Shown one piece after another: positions 53,241 to 63,846 of a stretch of 64,000 nucleotides of DNA. A program made the translations under genes and the position numbers. The notes below the pieces were generated by a model, which made no database searches, was not told where the DNA came from, and saw nothing but the letters and a program-made list of their open reading frames with translations. The stretch is from contig JAGRGY010000002.1 in assembly GCA_020445255.1 (NCBI GenBank), positions 124,001-188,000 of the forward strand. The letters are read 5' to 3'. Numbering within the stretch: position 1 is the first letter of the stretch; each line of letters starts with the position of its first letter. The stretch comes from Gammaproteobacteria bacterium (lineage in GTDB: Bacteria > Pseudomonadota > Gammaproteobacteria > Chromatiales > Chromatiaceae).

Positions 53241-56060
53241 TCACGCGTAACGACGCGACTCTCCACCACCATCGACGTTGTCGATGCAGCGCCCGCAAAG
53301 GTCCGGGTGATCAGCGTTCGAACCGACATTCTCGCGGTGGTGCCAGCAACGTACGCATTTGGCATGCGCGCTCGCGACGGCGCGCACGCTCAGGCCGTCG
53401 ACCTCTGTAACGACGGCGTCGCTCGGCGCATCGGCAAGCGGCGTTACCGCCGCATACGACGTGATCAGCGCGAAACGCAGCTCGTCTCCCAGCGTTTCGA
53501 GCACCTGCACCAGCCTGTCGTTGCAGTACAGCGTAACCTCGGCATCCAGCGACGAACCGATCACGCCGTCCTTGCGCATCAGTTCGAGCTGCTTGGCGAC
53601 CGCGGTCTTGACCGCAATCACCTGCGCCCAAGCGGCATCGTTCAACGGCCCGGTGTCGCCCGCGAATAGGCCGTCGTACCAGGTCTCCATGAACACCGAC
53701 TCGCTGCGTTCACCCGGCATGAAGCCCCAGATCTCGTCGGCGGTGAAACTCAATACCGGCGCCATCCACCGCACCATCGCCTCGATGATGTGGAACATCG
53801 CGGTCTGGCACGAGCGCCGCGCCAGGCTGTCGGCCTGGGTCGTGTATTGGCGGTCCTTGATCACGTCGAGATAGAACCCGCCCATGTCGGCGACGCAGAA
53901 GTTCAGCAGCTTCTGGTAAATGACGTGGAAGTTGTACTCGTCGTAGGCGCGCATGATGTCACGCTGAAGCATGTGTGCACGGCCCACGGCCCAACGGTCA
54001 AGCGCGATCATGTCGGCGGCGGCAACGCTGTGCCGTGCCGGATCGAATCCCTGCAGGTTCGCGAGCAGGAAGCGCGCGGTATTGCGGATGCGTCGATAGG
54101 CATCCGCGGTGCGCTTGAGGATCTCATCCGACACCGATATCTCGGCACGGTAGTCGGTGGCCGCGACCCACAGCCGGATGATGTCGGCACCGAGCGTCTT
54201 CATGACCTGCTGCGGTGACACGACGTTGCCGAGCGACTTGGACATCTTCTTGCCGTCGGCATCGACGGTGAAGCCGTGCGTCAGCACGCCCTTGTAGGGC
54301 GCCCTGCCGGTCATCGCGACCGAACTCAGCAGCGACGACTGGAACCAGCCACGGTGCTGATCGGAACCTTCCAGGTACAGGTCGGCCGGACGCACCAGCT
54401 CGGGCCGTGCATCGAGCACGCAGGCGTGCGTGACACCGGAGTCGAACCACACGTCGAGCGTGTCGGCGACCTTGTCATAGTGCTGCGCATCGGCGCCGAG
54501 CAGGTCCTCCGGCTCGAGATCGAACCAGGCCTGGATGCCACCCTGCTCGACCCGTTGCGCGACCTGCTCGACCAGCGCCGCCGTGTCCGGATGCAGCTCG
54601 CCGGTTTCTTTGTTCACGAAGAACGCGATCGGTACGCCCCAGGTACGTTGGCGCGAGATGCACCAGTCGGGACGGTTCTCGACCATGCCCTGGATGCGGG
54701 CCCGGCCCCAGTCCGGCGTGAACGCGACGCGCTCGATCTCGGCCAGCGCGGTCGCACGCAGCCCTTTCTGTTCCATCGAGATGAACCACTGCGGCGTGGC
54801 GCGGAAGATGATCGGCGTCTTGTGCCGCCAGCAAACCGGGTAGCTGTGGGTGAACTTGGCCGACTTGACCAGTGCACCGTGTTGTTCCAGTACTTCGATG
54901 ACGTGCTCGTTGGCCTTGAACACATGCTCGCCCTCGAACAGCGGCGTCCCGGGCAGGAAGCAGCCGTTGCCGCCGACCGGGTTGTCGACCGGCAGGCCAT
55001 AGCGCTGACCGACCACGTAGTCCTCCATGCCGTGTCCGGGGGCCGTGTGCACGGCGCCAGTACCCACGTCGAGCGTGACGTGGTCGCCGAGCACGATCGG
55101 CACCTCGCGGTGATAGAACGGGTGGTGCAGCGCTTGGCGGTCGAACACGCCACCCGGCGCACGTCCGATGATGCGGTGGTCGTTGCGACCCCAGCGACGC
55201 ATCGCGTCCTCGAACATGCCCTCGGCGATCACGACACGCTCGTCACCGAACTGCACCAGCACGTAGACCAGGTCGGGGTTCAGCGCGACGCCCTGGTTGG
55301 CCGGCAGCGTCCAGGGTGTCGTCGTCCAGATCACGACCGAGATGTCGCCATGGCCGACATCGCCGTCGTCGACCCGCGTGAAGTTGGCCGCGAACGCATC
55401 CTGGTCGACGGCCCTGAAACGAACGTCGATCGCGTACGACTGCTTGTCCTGGTACTCGACCTCGGCCTCGGCCAGCGCCGAGCCGCAGTCGGTGCACCAG
55501 TGCACCGGCTTCGAGCCCTTGCTGATATGGCCCTGTTCGGCGATGCGGCCGAGCGAACGGATGATGTCGGCCTCCTGGCCGAAGTTCATCGTCAGGTACG
55601 GGTCGTTCCAATCGCCAATCACACCAAGGCGCTGGAAGTCGACGCGCTGACGGTCGACCTGCTGCATCGCAAAGTCGCGACACGCCTGGCGGAACTCGGC
55701 GGCGCTGACCTTGTGGCCCGGTTTGCCGACCTTCTTCTCGACCTGCAACTCGATCGGCAGGCCGTGGCAGTCCCAGCCCGGCACGTACGGCGCGTCGAAG
55801 CCGGCCAGCGTGCGGCTCTTGACGATGACGTCCTTGAGCACCTTGTTGACGGCATGTCCGATGTGGATCTCGCCATTGGCGTACGGCGGACCATCGTGCA
55901 GCACGAAGCTGTCGCGCCCGGCGCAGGCCGTACGGATCTTCGAATACAGGTCGGTGGCCTCCCAGCGCTTGAGCATCTCCGGTTCACGCTGGGCCAGGTT
56001 GGCCTTCATCGGGAAGTCGGTCTGCGGGAGGTTCAGCGTGTCCTTGTAATTGTTGCTCAC
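53241..56060 (-). CDS. ileS: Isoleucyl-tRNA synthetase
   Basis: A 939-residue class I synthetase. The HIGH motif is in [13 protein letters not shown] and the KMSKS motif in [15 protein letters not shown]. The CP1 editing domain lies between, and the tRNA-binding C-terminus ends in a zinc finger with [12 protein letters not shown] and LCGRC. Length equals that of the E. coli enzyme. GTG at 56060 is the start; ribF lies 31 nt upstream. In many gammaproteobacteria lspA follows ileS directly; here the DarTG locus does. Confidence 0.98.
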   Translation of the reverse strand: MSNNYKDTLNLPQTDFPMKANLAQREPEMLKRWEATDLYSKIRTACAGRDSFVLHDGPPYANGEIHIGHAVNKVLKDVIVKSRTLAGFDAPYVPGWDCHGLPIELQVEKKVGKPGHKVSAAEFRQACRDFAMQQVDRQRVDFQRLGVIGDWNDPYLTMNFGQEADIIRSLGRIAEQGHISKGSKPVHWCTDCGSALAEAEVEYQDKQSYAIDVRFRAVDQDAFAANFTRVDDGDVGHGDISVVIWTTTPWTLPANQGVALNPDLVYVLVQFGDERVVIAEGMFEDAMRRWGRNDHRIIGRAPGGVFDRQALHHPFYHREVPIVLGDHVTLDVGTGAVHTAPGHGMEDYVVGQRYGLPVDNPVGGNGCFLPGTPLFEGEHVFKANEHVIEVLEQHGALVKSAKFTHSYPVCWRHKTPIIFRATPQWFISMEQKGLRATALAEIERVAFTPDWGRARIQGMVENRPDWCISRQRTWGVPIAFFVNKETGELHPDTAALVEQVAQRVEQGGIQAWFDLEPEDLLGADAQHYDKVADTLDVWFDSGVTHACVLDARPELVRPADLYLEGSDQHRGWFQSSLLSSVAMTGRAPYKGVLTHGFTVDADGKKMSKSLGNVVSPQQVMKTLGADIIRLWVAATDYRAEISVSDEILKRTADAYRRIRNTARFLLANLQGFDPARHSVAAADMIALDRWAVGRAHMLQRDIMRAYDEYNFHVIYQKLLNFCVADMGGFYLDVIKDRQYTTQADSLARRSCQTAMFHIIEAMVRWMAPVLSFTADEIWGFMPGERSESVFMETWYDGLFAGDTGPLNDAAWAQVIAVKTAVAKQLELMRKDGVIGSSLDAEVTLYCNDRLVQVLETLGDELRFALITSYAAVTPLADAPSDAVVTEVDGLSVRAVASAHAKCVRCWHHRENVGSNADHPDLCGRCIDNVDGGGESRRYA

Positions 56061-56091
56061 GGACTAAGACCCGTCGGTAGAAGGTTTCAAA

Positions 56092-57048
56092 TCAGTGCGC
56101 CTGGCCGTGCGCGACGGCGTCGAGGCCATGGATGCGGCGCGCACGCTGGACGTCACGGCCGATCTGTTCGCGCAACAGTTCAAACGAATCGAAGCGCCGC
56201 TCGTCACGGATATGTTCGACGAAATCGACCTCGACATGTCGACCGTACACGTCGGCATCGAAATCGAACAGGTGCACCTCGAGCAACACGCGCTCGTCGC
56301 CGGTCAGCGTCGGCCGACTGCCGATGTTGGCGACACCGGGCAGCGGCTCGATATCGAGACAGAACACCTGCACCGCGTAGACGCCAAGCAGCGGCGTCGA
56401 ACGACGCAACAGCCCGATATTCAGCGTCGGGAATCCAATCGTGCGCCCGCGCTTGTTGCCGTGCGCGACCCGCCCCGCAATACGGTAGCGGCGTCCGAGA
56501 CAGCGCGCCGCCTCGTCCATGTCACCGCGTTCGAGCGCCTCGCGGATGCGCGTGCTGCTGATGCGCTCGCCGTCATCCGCGACGGTCGCCAGGCTCTCGA
56601 CGCCGAACCCGTGCTCACCCCCCATGCGCGTGAGCATCGCGAAGTCCCCCGCGCGATCGCGGCCGAACCGGAAATCATCGCCGACGTAGAGGTGGCGAAT
56701 GGCCAGGCGATCGACCAGCACGTCGCGGACGAAGGCATCGGCCGGGACCGCCGCGAACTCGGCGTCGAAGCGGACCAACAGCACGCGATCGACGCCACAC
56801 GCGGCGATCGCCTCCAACTTCTCGCGCAGCCGCGTGAGTCGCGCCGGTGCCTGCTGCGGGCGGAAGAACTCCAGCGGCTGCGGCTCGAAGATGATCACCA
56901 GCGACGGCACGCCAGCGGCACGTGCGCGGGCGTCGAGCGCCGCGAGTACGGCCTGGTGGCCGAGATGGACACCGTCGAAGTTGCCGATCGTGGCGACACA
57001 TTCGCGGTGCTCGGCGCGCAGATTGTGCAGGCCGCGGATCAGTAACAC
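56092..57048 (-). CDS. ribF: Bifunctional riboflavin kinase/FAD synthetase
   Basis: A 318-residue enzyme making FMN and FAD. The N-terminal nucleotidyltransferase domain has TIGNFDGVHLGHQAVL, FEPQPLEFF, VGDDFRFGRDR and ISSTRIREAL. The C-terminal kinase domain has GRVAHGNKRGRTIGFPTLNI, GVYAVQV and EVHLFDFDADVYG. It starts at GTG 57048 and is transcribed with ileS, 31 nt downstream. A perfect TATAAT on the minus strand at 57089-57084 lies 36 nt upstream. Confidence 0.97.
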   Translation of the reverse strand: MLLIRGLHNLRAEHRECVATIGNFDGVHLGHQAVLAALDARARAAGVPSLVIIFEPQPLEFFRPQQAPARLTRLREKLEAIAACGVDRVLLVRFDAEFAAVPADAFVRDVLVDRLAIRHLYVGDDFRFGRDRAGDFAMLTRMGGEHGFGVESLATVADDGERISSTRIREALERGDMDEAARCLGRRYRIAGRVAHGNKRGRTIGFPTLNIGLLRRSTPLLGVYAVQVFCLDIEPLPGVANIGSRPTLTGDERVLLEVHLFDFDADVYGRHVEVDFVEHIRDERRFDSFELLREQIGRDVQRARRIHGLDAVAHGQAH

Positions 57049-57083
57049 GGGCTTGGGACCGTCGCGAGAAACGTAAGCCGACG

Positions 57084-57089
57084 ATTATA
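57084..57089 (-). promoter_or_regulatory. Putative -10 box of the ribF-ileS transcript
   Basis: TATAAT on the minus strand within GCTATATAATCG. A matching -35 hexamer is poor (TTATGC region near 57110). The region 57090-57347 contains no other recognisable feature. Confidence 0.45.
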
Positions 57090-57347
57090 TAGCCTGCGGC
57101 TGGTACGGCATAACGCCGGCTTCCACCTTGCCCGGCGCCGGGCGTTCTGTGCCCGTCCCGCCGTCCTGACGCGCCGCCCCACTACCGGCCCTTGGCGGAG
57201 TCTCGAACAACCCCGCGCGAACCCGATTGGCGAACAACACCGTGCAGTTCACGGCACTGATTCGGATGCTGATGCGGGGCTTTCCAATGCAGTGGCGCGA
57301 AATTCCGATGCCGGGAAGATCGCGTCATGAATCGTTGGAAGCCCCCT

Positions 57348-57776
57348 TCAGCCCCGCCGGCGCACCGACGCCCGCTTCAACACGGTGTAGAGCGCCAACA
57401 GCAGGACGGCGATCTCGAGCGAAAACCCGAACAGGTAGTCAAGCGCGGTGAGCCGCGGGGACGGCAGCACTTCCGGCAACAGCCCGGCCGCCTGCAACAC
57501 GACCCGCTCCTGGCCCTGCGGCAACGGGATGTATTTTTGCGAATCGCCCTTGATACCCAGCACCAACCCCTTGCTCTCGACAAAGTAGGGCAGCACCAGG
57601 GTACGCATCACGACGAGGTTGCCGAGGTAGATTTCCTGTCCACCCGGCGCCTTCATCTCGGTCTTGGCAAGATACCTGATCGATTCCCTGTCGCCGAACA
57701 TCACGCGCGCGGCGTGCGCATTCAGTGACGCCAGCAACAGCGCGGCAGGCAAGATCCATCTCACGAGTCCCTTCAC
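57348..57776 (-). CDS. Exported membrane-anchored protein of unknown function
   Basis: A 142-residue protein with a signal peptide (MKGLVRWILPAALLLASLNA, then HAARV). A soluble periplasmic part contains DRESIRYLAKTEMKAPGGQE and VVLQAAGLLPEVLPSP. A C-terminal membrane helix (FGFSLEIAVLLLALYTVL) ends in a basic tail. GTG at 57776 is chosen because GGAGAG lies seven bases upstream and it gives a correct signal peptide. It lies between lspA and ribF but is separated from lspA by a terminator. I do not recognise a family. Confidence 0.75.
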   Translation of the reverse strand: MKGLVRWILPAALLLASLNAHAARVMFGDRESIRYLAKTEMKAPGGQEIYLGNLVVMRTLVLPYFVESKGLVLGIKGDSQKYIPLPQGQERVVLQAAGLLPEVLPSPRLTALDYLFGFSLEIAVLLLALYTVLKRASVRRRG

Positions 57777-57845
57777 GTCCGTCTCTCCCTCGATGTTGTT
57801 CTGACGAGTCTTCGAGCACCCCGCATCCGGCGCGGGCTCCACGCA

Positions 57846-57881
57846 TAAAAATACCCGGGACAGTCCGTGTCGCCGGGTATT
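57846..57881 (-). terminator. Rho-independent terminator of murJ-lspA
   Basis: On the minus strand the 9-bp stem AATACCCGG / CCGGGTATT (arms 57873-57881 and 57850-57858) is followed by TTTTTATGC, 170 nt beyond the lspA stop. It sets murJ-lspA apart from the next gene. Confidence 0.7.
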
Positions 57882-58050
57882 GCCACCGAGGCCTGGTGTC
57901 GATCCGTCCTGGATCTCCGCGACATCCTGTCGACCGGTACATCCTGTACACGCACATCGTCCCTGAAGGTGGTGGCCACAGTATCGCGGCGCCGCGTGGC
58001 TCGCCCAAGGCCGCATCACCCGGCATTACGTAGGAATAATCCGAGGAACT

Positions 58051-58521
58051 TCAATCCTGGCTGACCACTGCCCCGCGCAGCCCGTCCAGCAGCAACAGCG
58101 CTACGCCCAGTGTGATCGCGCTGTCGGCGACATTGAACGATGGCCAGTACCAGTCGTGCCAGTGCCACTGCAGGAAGTCCACGACCCTGCCCAGCCAGAC
58201 CCGGTCGATCACGTTGCCGATCGCCCCGCCCACGATCAGTGCCAGGCCGAACCCTGTCAGCCGCTCACCGTCCCTCAGCCGGGTGAGCCAGACGACCATA
58301 CCCAGTGACACGAGCCCGCCGAGACCGATGAACAGCCAGCGCTGCCAACCGCCGGCGTCACTGAGAAAGCTGAAGGCCGCGCCAGTGTTGTAGACCAGCG
58401 TCAGGTTGAAGACCGGCCAGATCTCGAGCACCTCGTAATCCTCGAAGGTGGCCATGATCCAGAATTTGCTTACCTGATCGAGCACGATCACGAGCACGCT
58501 CAGCCACAACAGTCTCGCCAT
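58051..58521 (-). CDS. lspA: Lipoprotein signal peptidase
   Basis: A 156-residue inner-membrane aspartyl protease that removes lipoprotein signal peptides. Four membrane helices are evident. The conserved boxes are VLDQVSKFWI, NLTLVYNTGAAFSFL, GGAIGNVIDRVWLGRVVDF (catalytic Asp) and FNVADSAITLG (catalytic Asp). The start codon overlaps the murJ stop by one base (TAATG). In related genomes lspA is normally between ileS and fkpB, so this placement after murJ is unusual. Confidence 0.97.
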   Translation of the reverse strand: MARLLWLSVLVIVLDQVSKFWIMATFEDYEVLEIWPVFNLTLVYNTGAAFSFLSDAGGWQRWLFIGLGGLVSLGMVVWLTRLRDGERLTGFGLALIVGGAIGNVIDRVWLGRVVDFLQWHWHDWYWPSFNVADSAITLGVALLLLDGLRGAVVSQD

Positions 58522-60065
58522 TAGCGGCCCCTGCCTTCGTAGAGATCGCGCCAGCGGATACCGACCGCGAACAACACCGCGAAATAGACCGCGGCCGCGC
58601 CGGCGATCAGGCCCCCCAGCCAGGCAACACGTTCAAGCCGGGCCGAGGTCACCCACCATTCGAAGCCGGGCCCCAACCACAGCAACAGGCCCGCCATCGT
58701 CAGCGCGGCGATCGCGACCTGGAGCAACAGACCCGGCCAACCCGGGTCCGGATCGAATGCCGCATCGCGGCGCAGGCCGCGCAACAGCAGATAGGCGTTC
58801 AGGTAGGCTGAAAGACTGGTCGCCAGCGCCAGGCCCGCATGCTGCAGCGGAAAAATCAGCGCGACGTTCATCACCATGTTGGCGACCATCGCGATGACGC
58901 CGATCCGCACCGGGGTACGGGTGTCCTGGCGCGCGTAATAACCCGGTGCGAGCACCTTGATGAGCAAGAACGCCTGCAGGCCGACCGCGTACGCCATCAG
59001 GCTGCGACGCGCCATGCCGACGTCCCCCGCGTCGAACACGTCCGACTGGAACAGCGTCGCCATCAGCGGACCCGCGAGCACGATCAGCCCAACCATCGCC
59101 GGCACACCGAACAGCACCGTCATGCGCACACCCCAGTCCAGTGTGTGGCTGAACAGCTGCGCGCGCCCCTCGGCCTGGCGGCGCGACAGCCGCGGCAGGA
59201 TCACCGTGGACAAAGCAACACCGAGGATGCCGAGTGGAAACTCCAGCAGACGGTCGGAGTAATAAAGCCACGAGATGCTGCCCGTGGTCAGGAACGATGC
59301 CAGCACCGTGTCGAACAACAGATTGATCTGCGTCACCGAGACCGCGAACAATGCCGGCAACATCAATGCCAGCACGCGCCGCACGCCGGGATCGTGGAAT
59401 CCGGGACGCGGCCGCGGCAGCAGCCGGATGCGCGCCAGGAAAGGCAACTGGAACGTGAACTGGGTGATACCCGCGACGAGCACGCCCCACGCCAGCGCGA
59501 CGATGCTGCCCTCCATCGCCGGCGCCAGCCAGAGCGCCGCGCCGATCAGGCACAGGTTGAGCAGCACCGGGGTAAATGCCGGCACCGCGAAACGGTCGTG
59601 CGCATTCAGAACGCCGCCGGCAAACGCGGTCAACGAGATGAAGAACAGGTAGGGAAACGTGAGGCGCAGCATCTCGGCCGACAACGCAAGCTTCGCCGTC
59701 TCGCCGTCGAGCACCCAGCCAAAGGCGAACACTGCGACGAACACCGGCGCGGCGATCACACCGAGCAGCGAGACCGCGAGCGTCACCAGGCCCAGGCTGC
59801 CGGCCACGTGGTCGACGAAGTCCTTCAGTTCGCGGAACTCGCGCCGGGTCCGGTACTCGGTCAGCACGGGCACGAAGGCCGTCGCAAACGCGCCCTCGGC
59901 GAACAGTCGGCGGAGAAAGTTGGGGATCTTGAAAGCGACAAAAAAAGCGTCGGTTGCGGCGCTGGCTCCGAAGACCTGTGCCAGCACCAGGTCACGAACG
60001 AATCCGAGGATGCGGGACAGCAGCGTGTAGCCGCCGACCGTGGACAGGGATCTGATCAGGGACAG
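58521..60065 (-). CDS. murJ: Lipid II flippase MurJ, probable CTG start
   Basis: A 514-residue, 14-helix MOP-superfamily flippase that moves lipid II across the inner membrane. Family stretches include [58 protein letters not shown] and [11 protein letters not shown]. The first ATG/GTG/TTG in frame would delete the first helix ([20 protein letters not shown]), which every MurJ has. Upstream in frame there is a stop at 60071-60069, leaving only CTG at 60065 as a sensible start; GGAGG sits eight bases before it. The coding start is therefore assigned to CTG. The conserved N-terminus shows no sign of frame disruption. Confidence 0.9.
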   Translation of the reverse strand: MSLIRSLSTVGGYTLLSRILGFVRDLVLAQVFGASAATDAFFVAFKIPNFLRRLFAEGAFATAFVPVLTEYRTRREFRELKDFVDHVAGSLGLVTLAVSLLGVIAAPVFVAVFAFGWVLDGETAKLALSAEMLRLTFPYLFFISLTAFAGGVLNAHDRFAVPAFTPVLLNLCLIGAALWLAPAMEGSIVALAWGVLVAGITQFTFQLPFLARIRLLPRPRPGFHDPGVRRVLALMLPALFAVSVTQINLLFDTVLASFLTTGSISWLYYSDRLLEFPLGILGVALSTVILPRLSRRQAEGRAQLFSHTLDWGVRMTVLFGVPAMVGLIVLAGPLMATLFQSDVFDAGDVGMARRSLMAYAVGLQAFLLIKVLAPGYYARQDTRTPVRIGVIAMVANMVMNVALIFPLQHAGLALATSLSAYLNAYLLLRGLRRDAAFDPDPGWPGLLLQVAIAALTMAGLLLWLGPGFEWWVTSARLERVAWLGGLIAGAAAVYFAVLFAVGIRWRDLYEGRGR

Positions 60066-60132
60066 CGTTCAATCCTCCGGAAAGCGCGGATTATAGAGGC
60101 ACGGACGCTGTCTTTGGCCAATGCGGCGCGAC

Positions 60133-60161
60133 TTGACACCCTTTTCGCCGACGAGGATAAT
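60133..60161 (+). promoter_or_regulatory. Sigma-70 promoter of rpsT
   Basis: Perfect TTGACA (60133-60138) and GATAAT (60156-60161) with a 17-bp spacer; transcription would start near 60168, 33 nt before the rpsT start codon. Confidence 0.8.
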
Positions 60162-60200
60162 TCCGCGTCTTTCGTAACGCCGCAGCATCAGGAGACGGAT

Positions 60201-60461
60201 TTGGCCAACTCAGCACAAGCACGCAAACGCGCGCTCCAGGCGGAAAAGCACCGCCAGCACAATGCGAGCCGCCGCAGCCAGATGCGCACCGAACTCAAGA
60301 AGGTCGATGCGGCGATCCTGGCCGGCGACAAAACCGCCGCCGAGAACGCCTACAAGGTGGCGACGCCGCTGCTCGACAGCTTCGCGGGCAAGGGCCTGAT
60401 CCACAAGAACAAGGCGGCGCGCCACAAGAGCCGTCTCAACGCCAGGATCCGTGCCCTCTGA
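60201..60461 (+). CDS. rpsT: 30S ribosomal protein S20
   Basis: S20 is an 86-residue basic protein with the conserved [20 protein letters not shown] start and [20 protein letters not shown] end. The start codon is TTG at 60201, with GGAG at 60191-60194. E. coli rpsT also uses a UUG start, which is part of its translational autoregulation, so this feature is conserved. It has its own promoter and terminator. Confidence 0.97.
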   Translation: MANSAQARKRALQAEKHRQHNASRRSQMRTELKKVDAAILAGDKTAAENAYKVATPLLDSFAGKGLIHKNKAARHKSRLNARIRAL

Positions 60462-60491
60462 TACCGGCACCGCGACCTGATCGCATCCGAG

Positions 60492-60518
60492 AAAACCGGT
60501 CTCGCCAGACCGGTTTTT
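60492..60518 (+). terminator. Rho-independent terminator of rpsT
   Basis: AAAACCGGTCT (60492-60502), loop CGCC, AGACCGGTTTT (60507-60517) and further T residues, 30 nt after the stop. The stem is perfect. Confidence 0.9.
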
Positions 60519-60546
60519 CTTTGGCGGCACAGATTCCCAATCCCGA

Positions 60547-60564
60547 TGTAGGAAAAATCCTACA
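60547..60564 (+). promoter_or_regulatory. GacA/UvrY-type upstream activating box
   Basis: TGTAGGAAAAATCCTACA is an 18-bp perfect dyad of form TGTAGG-N6-CCTACA, differing from the GacA consensus TGTAAG-N6-CTTACA at one position per arm. Its centre is about 65 bp ahead of the predicted start of the RNA at 60620, the distance typical of GacA-activated rsm promoters. CAGATT at 60609-60614 could serve as a -10 box; no good -35 is seen, as expected for an activated promoter. Confidence 0.65.
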
Positions 60565-60619
60565 TAGCCTATCGACCTGAGTTGTAACCCTCGCACCGGC
60601 CGTCGTGCCAGATTAGGGC

Positions 60620-60741
60620 TGTCGTCAGAAGGGACTCCATGGATAGTCACGTGCGCCAGGAGGCGCTGCAAGGACCACAGAGTTTGCCAACCAAGCCTGA
60701 CGACATTAACCCTGGGTGGACGGAAACACCCAGGGTTTCTT
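60620..60741 (+). ncRNA. Candidate CsrA/RsmA-sequestering small RNA (RsmY/RsmZ/CsrB-like)
   Basis: About 122 nt with no coding potential. TGTCGTCAG (60620-60628) pairs perfectly with CTGACGACA (60697-60705). Inside are three hairpins: GACT/AGTC (60633-60648) with GGA in its loop; GCGCC-AGGA-GGCGC (60653-60666), a classic CsrA hairpin; and GCAA/TTGC (60668-60687) with GGA in its loop. The terminator is AACCCTGGGTG / CACCCAGGGTT (60708-60737), whose loop GACGGAAA holds another GGA and which is followed by TTTCTTG. Six GGA triplets occur in all. An upstream GacA-like box completes the picture. Such RNAs titrate the translational regulator CsrA/RsmA. Family assignment is by architecture only. Confidence 0.7.
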
Positions 60742-60758
60742 GCTACCGGGCCAGCCGA

Positions 60759-62953
<2,195 letters not shown>

Positions 62954-62988
62954 TCACCGTGACACCGCCAGCAGCGGCGCCGCAAACG

Positions 62989-63019
62989 AAAAAAGCCCCG
63001 TCGCTCGACGAGGCCTTTT
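62989..63019 (-). terminator. Rho-independent terminator after rpmA
   Basis: On the minus strand the stem formed by AAGGCCTCGTC and GACGGGGCTTT (two G-U pairs, GAGC loop) is followed by a six-T run. It follows the rpmA stop by 24 nt and should attenuate read-through into obgE. Confidence 0.8.
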
Positions 63020-63042
63020 GCGTGCCGGCATGTACCGGCCGG

Positions 63043-63300
63043 TCAGGCCGGCTCGACGCTGACGAACTTGCGGTTGTCCGGGCCCTTGGTCTCGAAGCGC
63101 ACGACGCCGTCCGCCTTGGCGTACAGCGTGTGGTCGCGCCCGCACCCGACGTTGACACCCGCACGCATGCGCGTGCCGCGCTGGCGCACGATGATGCCGC
63201 CGGCATTGATCGTCTGACCGCCGAACACCTTGACGCCGAGTCGCTTGGATTCTGAATCACGGCCGTTCTTCGAGCTGCCGCCTGCTTTCTTGTGTGCCAT
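63043..63300 (-). CDS. rpmA: 50S ribosomal protein L27
   Basis: An 85-residue L27 with the conserved [21 protein letters not shown]-terminus, which reaches the peptidyl transferase centre, and the [19 protein letters not shown] core. It starts 14 nt after the rplU stop and is co-transcribed with it. Confidence 0.98.
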   Translation of the reverse strand: MAHKKAGGSSKNGRDSESKRLGVKVFGGQTINAGGIIVRQRGTRMRAGVNVGCGRDHTLYAKADGVVRFETKGPDNRKFVSVEPA

Positions 63301-63313
63301 GCTGACTACTTCC

Positions 63314-63628
63314 TCAACCGGCGCTGATGCCGGTCACTTCGATCTCGGTGAACGCCTGACGATGGCCCTGGCGCTTCATGTGGTGCTTGCGGCGACGGAA
63401 CTTGACGATCATGACCTTCTTGGCGCGCCCGTGCGCCTTGACGGTGGCCGTCACCCTGCCACCCGACAGGTATGGCGTACCGACCTTGACGTCGTCGCCG
63501 TCGGCGACCATCAGCACCTTGTCCAGCTCCACGCTGGCGCCCTCGTCTGCGTCGATCTTCTCGACTTTGAGGGTCGAACCCTCGGCAACCCGATACTGTT
63601 TGCCACCGGTATGGATAACGGCGTACAT
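63314..63628 (-). CDS. rplU: 50S ribosomal protein L21
   Basis: A 104-residue L21 with the family start [17 protein letters not shown] and the C-terminal [20 protein letters not shown] block that binds 23S rRNA. It is the first gene of rplU-rpmA-obgE-proB on the minus strand, with a promoter about 90 nt upstream. The 5' leader to 63718 shows no strong fold. Confidence 0.98.
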   Translation of the reverse strand: MYAVIHTGGKQYRVAEGSTLKVEKIDADEGASVELDKVLMVADGDDVKVGTPYLSGGRVTATVKAHGRAKKVMIVKFRRRKHHMKRQGHRQAFTEIEVTGISAG

Positions 63629-63718
63629 GACCGCTGTGTCTCCCTGGATCTTGATTCTGGGGAACCTAACTCTGGCCCGCGGCGGCGAACCGATCGTCAG
63701 CCCACGGAAAGAGGCGGA

Positions 63719-63747
63719 ATTTTATAGATGCCACGCACCACCGTCAA
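63719..63747 (-). promoter_or_regulatory. Promoter of the rplU-rpmA operon
   Basis: On the minus strand TTGACG (63747-63742) and TAAAAT (63724-63719) with a 17-bp spacer, each five of six matches to consensus. Confidence 0.65.
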
Positions 63748-63780
63748 CCGCAAACCCGGCGCCTCCGTTCGCCGCATTGC

Positions 63781-63810
63781 TTGACAGGCCGAAACACCGT
63801 TCCCTAGCAT
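63781..63810 (+). promoter_or_regulatory. Promoter of ispB
   Basis: Perfect TTGACA (63781-63786) and TAGCAT (63805-63810) with an 18-bp spacer, about 37 nt before the ispB start. Confidence 0.65.
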
Positions 63811-63846
63811 GCGCGGCAGTTTTTTGCCCCGGCACTACCCCGCCCT

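Noticed and set aside
54276..56561. A 761-codon plus-strand frame opposite ileS and ribF
   Set aside because: It spans two confirmed minus-strand genes and ends in Arg-rich sequence.
60708..60741. The hairpin at 60708-60737 as only the terminator of proB
   Set aside because: The better T-run (TTTCTTG) follows on the plus strand, and its loop GGA fits the plus-strand RNA; on the minus strand it is followed only by TTAAT. It may still act both ways.
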